This document shows, piece by piece, positions 1-6,837 of a DNA stretch of 49,642 bases. The notes beneath the pieces were generated by a model that saw only the letters and a program-made list of their open reading frames with translations, did no database searches and had not been told where the DNA came from. The translations under genes were made by a program, and so were the position numbers. The stretch is from Planctomycetaceae bacterium (GTDB taxonomy: Bacteria > Planctomycetota > Planctomycetia > Pirellulales > Pirellulaceae), in NCBI GenBank assembly GCA_007121535.1, contig SKKK01000297.1, forward strand, positions 1 to 49,642. Direction: 5' to 3'. How positions within the stretch are numbered: position 1 is the stretch's first letter; each line of letters opens with the position of its first letter.

Positions 1-92
1 CGGCGCTAGCCGCCGGTTCTGGACGCCAACGGCGGCTAGCGCCGTGCCGCTCACTCATCGCGCCCCCAAGATTTCGCCGGACAACGCTCTAG
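1..92. repeat. Dispersed repeat family A, copy 1 (cut by window start)
   Basis: These bases match 16074-16166 over about 92 bp with roughly eight differences. Both copies hold a left arm ending GGCGCTAGCC, a short spacer, a right arm GGCGGCTAGCGCCGTGCCGC, and then a shared non-palindromic tail reaching 'cactag/ctctag'. The arms are imperfect inverted repeats centred on the palindrome GCTAGC. The element ends about 70 bp beyond the stop codon of the minus-strand GNAT-nitrilase gene. No coding potential is evident. Confidence 0.8.
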
Positions 93-159
93 CATTGGGT
101 GACGGATCGAACGTTTCGCCATGAGTATAACACGGCGCACGCGAACGGGACACTCGTCC

Positions 160-1719
160 TCAGACCTCGTGGGTCTGGCCGTTTTCGGTGTAGACGACTT
201 TGTACAGGTCGCGACGGCGATCGTTCCAGTTCTGGACCGACCCGGCCTCTCGGTGCCGCCTGAGTTGTTCGACGTCCACGTCGTGGATGATCATCGTCTC
301 GATGTTGGCATTGCATTCGGCCGCGATCGCATCCCGAGAAAACTCGGCGTCCGCCGGCGTGAAAATCGCAGATTGAGCGTAATGAATGTCGGCGTTTTCG
401 ACGAAAGGCAGATTGCCCGTGCACCCGGCGACCGCGACATACAGATGGTTTTCCACGCAACGCGCCATGGCACAGTGGCGGATTCGCAGGTAGCCATGCC
501 GCGTTTCCGTGTTGAACGGCACGAAAACGATTTGGGCGCCCTTTTGCGCCGCGATCCGCACCAGTTCGGGAAACTCGATGTCGTAGCAGATCTGGATGGC
601 AATCCGTCCGCAATCGGTATCGAACACCTCGACCTTGTGGCCCGGAGTCACGCCCCACCATTTTCGTTCGCTGGGAGTGACGTGAATCTTGTACTGCTTG
701 CCCAACGTACCGTCGCGGCGGAACAGGTAGCTGATGTTGTACAGGATCTCGTCTTCCACCACGAAATGCGAGCCGCCGATGATGTTCACGTTGTATTTCA
801 CCGCCATCTCCGTGAACAACTCCAGGTACGGCTCGGTGAATTTCGACAATTGCCGAGCTGCCAGACCGGGTCGTTCGGGCGGAACGCAGGACAGTAGCTG
901 CAACGTGAACAACTCGGGAAACAGCAAAAAATCGCTCTTGTAATCGGACGCCACGTCGATGAAAAATTCGCACTGTTTGGCGAATTCCTCAAAGCCAGGC
1001 ACCGAACGCATCTGGTACTGGACCACGGCCAGTCGGATCGGTTCGATGACGTGATGGTACCGTCGTTTGGCCCCGCGACGATAGTCCAGATTGGGCCATT
1101 CCAGGAACGTGGCGTAACCCCGCGAATCGGAATCGTCGGGAAAGTATCCCGGGATCAGGCCTTTGATCGTGAATCCGTTGGCTATCTGAGCGGTCAACAC
1201 CGGGTCGAACTGCGCTTTCTCGATGACCTTTTCGACGTATTCCCGCGCGGTCATGGTTTCCGCATGCTGACCGTACCCGGGAATGCGGCCGCCGATGACG
1301 ATGCGGGCCAGATTGCGTTCGCGGCAAAGTTCCTTGCGGGCCTCGTATAATCGCCGCGAAAGCTTGAGGCCGCGGAAATCGGGATGCACCATCATCTCGA
1401 TCCCATAAAGCGTATCGCCCTTGGCGTCGTGGTTGCGTATGTACCCGTTATCCGCCACGATCCGCCAATTGTGCCAGGCGATGTTCGGGTCGTAATCGAT
1501 GATCAGACTGCTGGACGAAGCGGCCAATTGATCATCGATTTCGATACACAGTTGGCCTTCGGGAAAGGTGCGAATCTGGCTTTCGACCTGTTCCCGAGTC
1601 CATGGTTCCATCTCGGGGAAACATCGCTTTTGCATGTCGGTCAATGCGTCAAAGTCCTCCATTCGCAATGGGCGCAGGACGGTCTTCCATTCGAAGTCTT
1701 TGAGGTTGAGCGTTTTCAT
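160..1719 (-). CDS. Bifunctional GNAT acetyltransferase / nitrilase-superfamily carbon-nitrogen hydrolase
   Basis: A 519-residue two-domain fusion. Residues 12-190 resemble a GNAT N-acetyltransferase, with an acetyl-CoA-loop-like stretch [16 protein letters not shown] at about 110-125. Residues 225-500 are a nitrilase-superfamily amidase: the Glu-Lys-Cys triad is visible as E269 in LLFPELF, K344 in KQYKIHVTP and C378 in [10 protein letters not shown]. Such enzymes hydrolyse or transfer amide nitrogen, but the substrate cannot be read here. This GNAT-nitrilase arrangement is known in Planctomycetes and some other bacteria. The ATG at 1719 is preceded by AGGA. The protein has no signal peptide and is probably cytosolic. 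It appears to be a single-gene unit, with repeats on both sides. Confidence 0.9.
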   Translation of the reverse strand: MKTLNLKDFEWKTVLRPLRMEDFDALTDMQKRCFPEMEPWTREQVESQIRTFPEGQLCIEIDDQLAASSSSLIIDYDPNIAWHNWRIVADNGYIRNHDAKGDTLYGIEMMVHPDFRGLKLSRRLYEARKELCRERNLARIVIGGRIPGYGQHAETMTAREYVEKVIEKAQFDPVLTAQIANGFTIKGLIPGYFPDDSDSRGYATFLEWPNLDYRRGAKRRYHHVIEPIRLAVVQYQMRSVPGFEEFAKQCEFFIDVASDYKSDFLLFPELFTLQLLSCVPPERPGLAARQLSKFTEPYLELFTEMAVKYNVNIIGGSHFVVEDEILYNISYLFRRDGTLGKQYKIHVTPSERKWWGVTPGHKVEVFDTDCGRIAIQICYDIEFPELVRIAAQKGAQIVFVPFNTETRHGYLRIRHCAMARCVENHLYVAVAGCTGNLPFVENADIHYAQSAIFTPADAEFSRDAIAAECNANIETMIIHDVDVEQLRRHREAGSVQNWNDRRRDLYKVVYTENGQTHEV

Positions 1720-2222
1720 AGCATCCTGTTCTTAAGGATCGTTCGCGAAATACGTATCGTGAGTCGTTCGCCGGGACCGTGGCACTTCGGGTACCCCGCA
1801 CCGATGAATCCTGAGAGGCCGTAACAAAACGGTTCGGCGCGGGTTACGGACCCCGCCGATGAACGAGCGGTGGTAATCCATCGTAGTCTGCTACCTGATC
1901 GGCGTGTGATCGGGTTACCCGCTTTGGATCCGGTCGTCGGCCCGGGCGCCTTTCACTGCCAGAGCCAGCAGTAGGCCTGCCCGTTGGAAAGTTAGGACCG
2001 GCGAACGGATCGCGATCGGGTTTTCTATTGAGCGGCAAGGCGCTAGCCGCCGTTTTTTCCGTTGTTTTCGTACCGGCGGCTAGTGCCGTGCCGCTCACTG
2101 CTTTCGTACCGGCGGCTAGCGCCGTGCCGCTCACTGCTTTCGTATCGGCGGCTAGCGCCGTGCCGCTCACTGCTTTCGTATCGGCGGCTAGCGGCGTGCC
2201 GCTCGGTGATTCGGGACGGGGG
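1720..2222. other. Intergenic region dominated by repeats
   Basis: No credible gene lies here. The right half is the family A tandem array (2030-2210). Bases near 1837-1860 (GGCGCGGGTTACGGACCCCG) resemble the sequence flanking repeat copy E2 at 25590-25615. The open frames through the array are simple consequences of a 36-bp period, which is divisible by three. Confidence 0.7.
2030..2210. repeat. Family A repeat with four tandem 36-bp units
   Basis: The left arm (AGCGGCAAGGCGCTAGCCGC) starts at 2030. The right arm then occurs four times, with CGGCGGCTAG starting at 2074, 2110, 2146 and 2182, an exact 36-bp period. Units differ by single bases (GTACC/GTATC, TAGTGCC/TAGCGCC/TAGCGGC). The array ends about a dozen bases from the hisG stop codon. 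The 36-bp period gives an artefactual 12-residue repeat in the frames that read through it. Confidence 0.85.
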
Positions 2223-3101
2223 TTAGTCGATGATCTTATTGATCGAGTATTCGACGATCCCCCGGGCGCCGGCGGCTTTTAGTTGGGGGATGATGGTTCG
2301 GACGAACGTTTCGTCGACGATCGTGTGCACGTCCACCCAGGCGGGATCGCTGAGCGCCGAGACGGTTGGATTCTGCAACGCAGGCAGGATCTGCAGGATT
2401 TGGTTCAGCCGATCCTGAGGAACGTTCATCATCAGCCCGACCTTGCCCTCGGCATTCAGGCACGACTGCAGCATCAGCGCGATATTGTCCAATTTCGCCC
2501 GCTTCCAATCGTCCTGGTACGCTGAGGGATTGGCGATGAAACGCGTCGTGCTCTGCAACACCTCGGCCACGATCCGCAGGTTGTTGGCTCGCAACGAGCT
2601 GCCCGTTTCGGTCACCTCGACGATCGCATCGGCCAGCTTTGGCGGCTTGACTTCGGTCGCCCCCCACGAGAATTCCACCTGCGCCTGGACTTGGTGCTTT
2701 TCGAGGAAAGCATGGGTCAGCCCGACCGCTTCGGTGGCGATGCGTTTGCCTTGCAGATCCTGGACGGTTCGGATCGGCGAGTCTTCGGGCACGCACAGCA
2801 CCCAGCGAACCGGGCGACGGCTGACTTTGGAGAACACCAACTCGCAGATCTCGACCACCCGGGCGTTCGACTCCAGCACCCAATCGTGGCCTGTGATCCC
2901 GGCGTCCAAGATGCCCTGTTCGACGTACCGAGCCATCTCCTGGGCACGGATCAGCAGGCATTCGATTTCCAGGTCGTCGATCGACGGGTAGTACGACCGG
3001 GACGAGAAACTGATGCGATAACCGGCGCGCCGGAACAGTTGTGCCGTGGCTTCTTGCAGGCTGCCGGCGGGGATTCCCAACTTCAAGAGTCTTTCGGACA
3101 T
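2223..3101 (-). CDS. hisG: ATP phosphoribosyltransferase, long form
   Basis: The 292-residue product catalyses the first step of histidine synthesis, condensing ATP and PRPP. Family hallmarks are the N-terminal [24 protein letters not shown] near residue 90, a central GKRIATE, and [15 protein letters not shown] near 160. The length and the C-terminal [18 protein letters not shown] segment mark the HisG_L form, which carries a regulatory ACT/PII-like domain used for histidine feedback and needs no HisZ. ATG at 3101. The gene lies 118 bp downstream of hisI, with repeat B1 between them, so the two may be co-transcribed. Confidence 0.95.
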   Translation of the reverse strand: MSERLLKLGIPAGSLQEATAQLFRRAGYRISFSSRSYYPSIDDLEIECLLIRAQEMARYVEQGILDAGITGHDWVLESNARVVEICELVFSKVSRRPVRWVLCVPEDSPIRTVQDLQGKRIATEAVGLTHAFLEKHQVQAQVEFSWGATEVKPPKLADAIVEVTETGSSLRANNLRIVAEVLQSTTRFIANPSAYQDDWKRAKLDNIALMLQSCLNAEGKVGLMMNVPQDRLNQILQILPALQNPTVSALSDPAWVDVHTIVDETFVRTIIPQLKAAGARGIVEYSINKIID

Positions 3102-3148
3102 GGTGTTTGGTTTCTGCTTGAGTCTTATTCGATTTTTTTCGCATCTAT

Positions 3149-3229
3149 GTAGGTTGGGACTCTGTCCCGACCGGGTCGGGTCGGAGACCCAACCTACTTC
3201 GGTGGCGGCCGTGGCCGCGTTAGGATTTC
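3149..3229. repeat. Dispersed hairpin repeat family B, copy 1
   Basis: A 49-bp core (3149-3197) is identical to 25473-25521. It folds into a long hairpin: a 10-bp outer stem GTAGGTTGGG/CCCAACCTAC and an inner CCCGAC/GTCGGG. A second shared part, GCGGCCG...GGCCGCG followed by TTAGGATTTC, runs to about 3229 and covers the stop codon and last two sense codons of hisI. The core separates hisI from hisG. Confidence 0.9.
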
Positions 3230-3606
3230 TTGTAAACCTGAGTGGGATCGAAAACCCGTTGGCCTTCGACTTGGACGGCTCGGGTTTGCGGATCGATACG
3301 GCGGAAAAAGCAACTGCGATAGCCTTCGTGGCAAGCCGCTCCGCCGATCTGATCGACTTTCACCAGCAGCGTGTCGGCGTCACAATCAAAGTACAGGCTC
3401 TTCAGATGCTGGACGTTTCCGCTTTCTTCGCCCTTGCGCCACAGCTTTTCGCGGCTGCGGCTCCAGTAACAGACCCGCCCCGTTTGAAGCGTTTCCTCAT
3501 AGGCCTGCTGATTCATGTAGGCCAGCATCAACACGTCGCCGGTCTGATGATCCTGGGCGATGACGGGAATCAAGGGGTGTTTGTTGAAGTCGGGTTCGTT
3601 CACCAT
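3220..3606 (-). CDS. hisI: Phosphoribosyl-AMP cyclohydrolase
   Basis: This is the third step of histidine synthesis, opening the purine ring of phosphoribosyl-AMP. The 128-residue protein carries the metal-site signatures [14 protein letters not shown] and the cysteine pair in ACHEGYRSC, plus the N-terminal [14 protein letters not shown]. It is monofunctional; the HisE activity is encoded separately at 14.6 kb. The start is uncertain: ATG 3606 or GTG 3603 sit very close to GGAGG (3608-3612), and a TTG at 3633 is also in frame. The ends of other HisI proteins favour 3606. The last two codons and the stop lie inside repeat B1. Confidence 0.93.
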   Translation of the reverse strand: MVNEPDFNKHPLIPVIAQDHQTGDVLMLAYMNQQAYEETLQTGRVCYWSRSREKLWRKGEESGNVQHLKSLYFDCDADTLLVKVDQIGGAACHEGYRSCFFRRIDPQTRAVQVEGQRVFDPTQVYKKS

Positions 3607-3652
3607 TCCTCCGTTTTGATTGTTCTCGTGCAAGGATGGGTATCTCAGTTGA

Positions 3653-4027
3653 TCAGTTGATCATTCGGAAGGTGTAAGGGTAACGGTACCGGTTGCCGCG
3701 ATTCGCCTCGATCCCGCCGATGACGCCGTAGACGATTCCCGCGATCAAGATCGCAATCGCCACCGGCGCCAGCAGGCAACTGGCTGCGGTGACCAGGCTG
3801 GCGACCAAGCAGGAGAGTTGAAAATTCAAAGCTTCTTTGGCCTGGTCGTCGATGAACGGGGAACTCTCGCGTTTGACCAGCCAGATGATCAGGGGCCCGA
3901 GCGCGCTCAAGCCGACCAGGATCGACAGATGCGCCAAGGTGGCCCACAGCCGATCGTCGTCGGTGATGTCGGTGCGCACCGGAGGCAGATCATTCTTGTC
4001 CGTTGGTTTTTCGGGCATCGAGCACAT
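3653..4027 (-). CDS. DUF4870 small membrane protein
   Basis: A 124-residue protein. A short polar N-terminus is followed by [16 protein letters not shown] and a hydrophobic segment, then the family-typical [13 protein letters not shown], then two more hydrophobic segments (about residues 75-105), ending [13 protein letters not shown]. This matches the DUF4870 (Tic20-like) pattern of three membrane segments; its function is unknown. ATG 4027 has GAGG nine bases upstream; ATG 4018 is an alternative. The gene ends 46 bp upstream of hisI, on the same strand, so co-transcription is possible but no functional link is known. Confidence 0.85.
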   Translation of the reverse strand: MCSMPEKPTDKNDLPPVRTDITDDDRLWATLAHLSILVGLSALGPLIIWLVKRESSPFIDDQAKEALNFQLSCLVASLVTAASCLLAPVAIAILIAGIVYGVIGGIEANRGNRYRYPYTFRMIN

Positions 4028-4209
4028 ATTATGCCGCCTCGGGGTTTTCCATGGAATACTGAGTCTTTCGAGGCCGGAATAAAACCGCGTCGTTCTCGGA
4101 GATCCCGACCCACATAGGCGGTTTTGTTACGACCTTTCAAAAAGTCGTATCGAATCGCCCTGAGTCCCGCAACCATGTTAACCATGAAGGATCGGCAAAG
4201 AAATGACGG

Positions 4210-4262
4210 TTGCATTTTTTTGCCCCTCACCCCTCGCTCTCCCACCAAGGGAGAGGCGACAC
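4210..4262. repeat. C-rich palindromic intergenic repeat
   Basis: After a T tract, TTTGCCCCTCACCCC is followed by the hairpin CTCTCCC-ACCAA-GGGAGAG (arms about 4230-4254). Elements of the type 'cccctcaccc...ctctcccnnaagggagag' are widespread dispersed repeats in bacteria. Only one copy is visible here. The T run precedes the stem on the plus strand, so it is not laid out as a terminator in either direction. Confidence 0.5.
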
Positions 4263-4277
4263 CGGACAGTCACTTTT

Positions 4278-4691
4278 TCAACGGTCATCCAGATACGAAT
4301 AAGATCGACGCCGTCTTTGGTACTGTGTCCGTCGGGGGCGAGTGCGGGGATGAGTGCGATGATGAGGGTGGTAATGTCCACCTTCAACAAACCAATAGCC
4401 TGCCAGCAGCCGGTAAAAACACAGGATAATGAAGGCACCGGCTGTACCGATTCCGAACCCGACGGGACTTATAGGGGTAACGGCATGCCCCTCAAAGAAG
4501 AAGGAAACGATCCCACAGCCGATCACCGTGCCGACGACTCCCATCGCCATCGTTGCGATGGCACCACCCGGGTCGGGGCCGGGCATGATGGCCTTGGCCA
4601 ACAATCCGACAACGGTTCCGAACCCGATCCAGACGAAAAACAGGTTCGCGGCGTGCTGCAGGTTTTCCATCACTTGCACATCAAAATTCAC
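4278..4691 (-). CDS. GlsB/YeaQ/YmgE-type membrane protein with His/Arg-rich tail
   Basis: A 137-residue protein from GTG 4691, chosen because GGAG lies nine bases upstream (4701-4704). Residues about 15-105 hold three hydrophobic segments with the transglycosylase-associated family pattern: GLLAKAIMPGPDPGG, then VVGTVIGCGIVSFFF, then GFGIGTAGAFIILCFYRLLAG. Family members are small stress-related inner-membrane proteins of unknown mechanism. They normally stop at about this point. Here roughly 33 extra residues rich in His and Arg follow, which may be a real tail or a frameshift. A candidate ncRNA with its terminator lies upstream. Confidence 0.75.
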   Translation of the reverse strand: MNFDVQVMENLQHAANLFFVWIGFGTVVGLLAKAIMPGPDPGGAIATMAMGVVGTVIGCGIVSFFFEGHAVTPISPVGFGIGTAGAFIILCFYRLLAGYWFVEGGHYHPHHRTHPRTRPRRTQYQRRRRSYSYLDDR

Positions 4692-4795
4692 GACAGTTTG
4701 CTCCAACAAAGGGGTTGGGGGTACTTCCCATCGGTATCGGCAACTGTGCCCGCTGGAGTTTGACGATAATTGCGATCGTTCCCCAGTCCGCGCAT

Positions 4796-4860
4796 AAAAA
4801 AAGCTCCCGGCAGCGACGGTATCCCAGGGGGGCAGAGGATTCCGCGTTTGCTCCGGGAGC
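4796..4860 (-). terminator. Intrinsic terminator, minus strand
   Basis: Read on the minus strand, GCTCCCGG (4853-4860) pairs with CCGGGAGC (4803-4810) across a 42-nt loop and is followed at once by seven U residues (4796-4802). This fits a Rho-independent terminator, although the loop is long. It ends the candidate ncRNA and lies about 100 bp upstream of the GlsB-like start codon, so it could also be a leader attenuator for that gene. Confidence 0.65.
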
Positions 4861-5118
4861 GATTGGACGGTTTACCACCGATGCATCCTGCGGGGGTGGC
4901 AGATGGTCCTGGTTCCGCAAGCCGTCCGGCGGGGCGAAGCTTTCAGTCGGCGTCCATGCCAACATTCGTCTTCGGTGTCCGCAGAGACACGCACGGGTAC
5001 GTGCTCCAGATGCTGGACTCCATCAGGCGACCGCAAAAAATGGGACGGACACCACACGGGAAACTGGGGGGTTCATTGGACTCTCGCCAGTTCTGTTGCG
5101 AGTTGCTCGTCTCATTGA
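4796..5118 (-). ncRNA. Candidate non-coding RNA of about 320 nt, family not recognised
   Basis: The interval between the Gfo/Idh/MocA stop (5224) and the GlsB-like gene has no convincing ORF, yet it is bounded by a good promoter (5125-5153) and an intrinsic terminator (4796-4860) on the same strand. Local hairpins are visible, for example GTGTC-TCTGCG-GACAC and AACTGG...CCAGTT. I looked for RNase P, tmRNA and 6S landmarks and found none: there is no GAGGAAAGUCC and no tag peptide frame. It could instead be a long 5' leader of the downstream gene. Confidence 0.4.
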
Positions 5119-5124
5119 GGCAGG

Positions 5125-5153
5125 AAGATATGCCAATGCTCGGCTCTCGTCAA
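5125..5153 (-). promoter_or_regulatory. Sigma-70-like promoter, minus strand
   Basis: On the minus strand, TTGACG (5148-5153) and TATCTT (5125-5130) are separated by exactly 17 bp. Upstream are two A5 tracts within CTGCGAAAAAGCTCGCAG, which could act as an UP-like element. The predicted start of transcription is near 5118. The match to consensus is good but unproven in a planctomycete. Confidence 0.5.
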
Positions 5154-5223
5154 GAGCTTTTTCTGCGAGCTTTTTCGCAGCATGCAAGCACTGCTATCAT
5201 CATGTTGCCCAGCTCGCGGGTGC

Positions 5224-6684
5224 TTACAGTTTCCAGCCGCTTCGATAGTCGCAGGTCAACAGTGCATCGGCAGCCGTCGAATTGGTGATCCGCATCGCCA
5301 CCGGATCGTACTCCAGCGTCTGATCGATCTGCGTGGCGACGTTGCCCAGCATCAGCAGTTCGTTCAGTGCGGATGCATAATCGAAATCCGACCACGGCGA
5401 TGGGCCTCCCCGACAGGCCAGCAGCCAGTCCTGTTCGTGACCTCGTGAGCGGTCGACCTGTTGCGGTTGGCGGCGATCGATGTCCTGGAAGTCTGCGGCC
5501 GGGATCAGGCGGAACGTTGCATTGTGACCGGTGGAATGGATCAGCCCGCGAGTACCCACGATTGCGGCGCCGGCGAACTTCAGGCCCTCGACCGCTTCCG
5601 GGTCGCCCGGGATACCGGGGTCGGTGATCAGGGCTTCGATCTTCTCATGAGCCTGGGGAACCGGTCCTTTGTACCACTGGAAGACGATCGGCGGCAGCTC
5701 GCCGCGCGGCGGAATCTCCCACTGGACGTGCTCCCATCGCGGGAAGGACAGAGGATTGATACCCGAGGAAGTGGCCGAGACACGAAGCAACGGTCGTGGT
5801 GATTCACCTGCGGGTTCTGACCAAAGCTGTTGAACCTTCAACGCCATGAAGGCCAAATTTGCGGTGTGCGACGCCCAGTTGCCAAGCTGGCAGGTTCCGA
5901 AATCCCGCCATTGATTGCGACGCGTCCAGTCCGGATGATAGGGCCGATCGGCTGCGGGACCCAGCCACAGGTCCCAATCCAAGGTTGCGGGCTTGGGCGG
6001 CTGGCCCGCGGGAGCCTGCGGACGATCCGCGCCGCGGCCCGTATTCCATATGTGAACTTCGCGGATCTCGCCGATCGTCCCGTTGCGGATCAGTTCCAAG
6101 GCGCGTCGAAACGGTCCGGCGGCCGTGCCTTGGTTGCCCATCGACGTGGCGACGCGATACTTGCGAGCCAATTCGCGGAGGGCTCGCGATTCATGCACGG
6201 TGCGAGTCAGCGGTTTCTCGCAGAACACGTGCATGGCGGCGCGGATCGCGGCGGCGGAAGCCACGGCGTGCGTGTGATCCGGTGTGGACACCACCACCCC
6301 GTCCATACGCCCTTGCCAAGCGTCCAGCATTTGGCGAAAGTCCTGAAACTGCTGCGGCGGTTGCTCGGTCAACTGGCGATAACGCCGGGCAGCTTGCCGC
6401 TCCCAATCATGAGGCGATTGGGCCAGTCGATCGGCCCCCTGTTGCCATCGCCGCTGAGCGGCCGCCATTTTTTCGGCGTCCACATCGCACAACGCAACGA
6501 CCTGCTCCAACCGCGGCAGCGTGTCGACGAACCATGTGCCTCGGCCTCCGCAGCCGATCAACCCCAGATTCAACCGCTCGTTGGCCTGGTACGTGCGTGC
6601 CGACGCGCTATTGCTCAAAATCACCCAGCCAGCGGCACCCGCGGCTGCCAGGAATTCACGACGATTCGAAGTTACGGCCGTCAT
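5224..6684 (-). CDS. Tat-exported Gfo/Idh/MocA family oxidoreductase
   Basis: A 486-residue protein that starts with a twin-arginine signal (SNRREFLAAAGAAG, then a hydrophobic stretch and SASA at about 26-29). A Rossmann motif follows, GLIGCGGRGTWF (about 41-52), and the family's catalytic-region EKP occurs in CEKPLTRTV. This is typical of the large planctomycetal set of exported NAD(P)-dependent dehydrogenases thought to act on sugars or inositols; the substrate is unknown. The C-terminal segment ends with DYASALNELLMLGNVATQI and a SAADALL-like stretch common in this subgroup. ATG at 6684. Confidence 0.9.
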   Translation of the reverse strand: MTAVTSNRREFLAAAGAAGWVILSNSASARTYQANERLNLGLIGCGGRGTWFVDTLPRLEQVVALCDVDAEKMAAAQRRWQQGADRLAQSPHDWERQAARRYRQLTEQPPQQFQDFRQMLDAWQGRMDGVVVSTPDHTHAVASAAAIRAAMHVFCEKPLTRTVHESRALRELARKYRVATSMGNQGTAAGPFRRALELIRNGTIGEIREVHIWNTGRGADRPQAPAGQPPKPATLDWDLWLGPAADRPYHPDWTRRNQWRDFGTCQLGNWASHTANLAFMALKVQQLWSEPAGESPRPLLRVSATSSGINPLSFPRWEHVQWEIPPRGELPPIVFQWYKGPVPQAHEKIEALITDPGIPGDPEAVEGLKFAGAAIVGTRGLIHSTGHNATFRLIPAADFQDIDRRQPQQVDRSRGHEQDWLLACRGGPSPWSDFDYASALNELLMLGNVATQIDQTLEYDPVAMRITNSTAADALLTCDYRSGWKL

Positions 6685-6802
6685 GCGAGTCCCTCCTGTT
6701 CATCGGGAAGAAAGCGTGTCGCCCGCAGGCGTTCCTGCTACTCTCTTTTCAGCGTAAACGATCGGGTGTGCAACGGCCAGCCGCCACCATCCCCCCTTTC
6801 GT

Positions 6803-6837
6803 CCGATTCCATCAAGGAGTATCCGGCCGGATGCTTA
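6803..6837 (-). repeat. Dispersed repeat family C, copy 1
   Basis: Read on the minus strand, it begins TAAGCATCCGGCCGG and continues through a conserved ATTCC/TTGATGGAAT part of about 34 bp. Matching copies are at 20939, 27633 and 48721. The first three bases are the stop codon of priA, so the element starts exactly at the gene end. Confidence 0.8.

Noticed and set aside
2030-2210. Tandem repeats considered as a CRISPR array
   Set aside because: Units are directly adjacent without unique spacers, the unit is a dispersed intergenic repeat, and no cas genes are present.
1844-2282. ORFs reading a 12-residue repeat (SGTALAAGTKAV-like) on both strands
   Set aside because: They are produced by the 36-bp DNA repeat; both strands are open because the unit is GC-rich and divisible by three. 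No start signal.
4796-5118. RNase P RNA or tmRNA
   Set aside because: GAGGAAAGUCC-type, tag-frame and CCA-end landmarks were looked for on the minus strand and not seen.
4203-5248. Several open frames on both strands around the candidate ncRNA
   Set aside because: They lack ribosome sites, run across the terminator or into the GlsB-like gene, and show no recognisable sequence.
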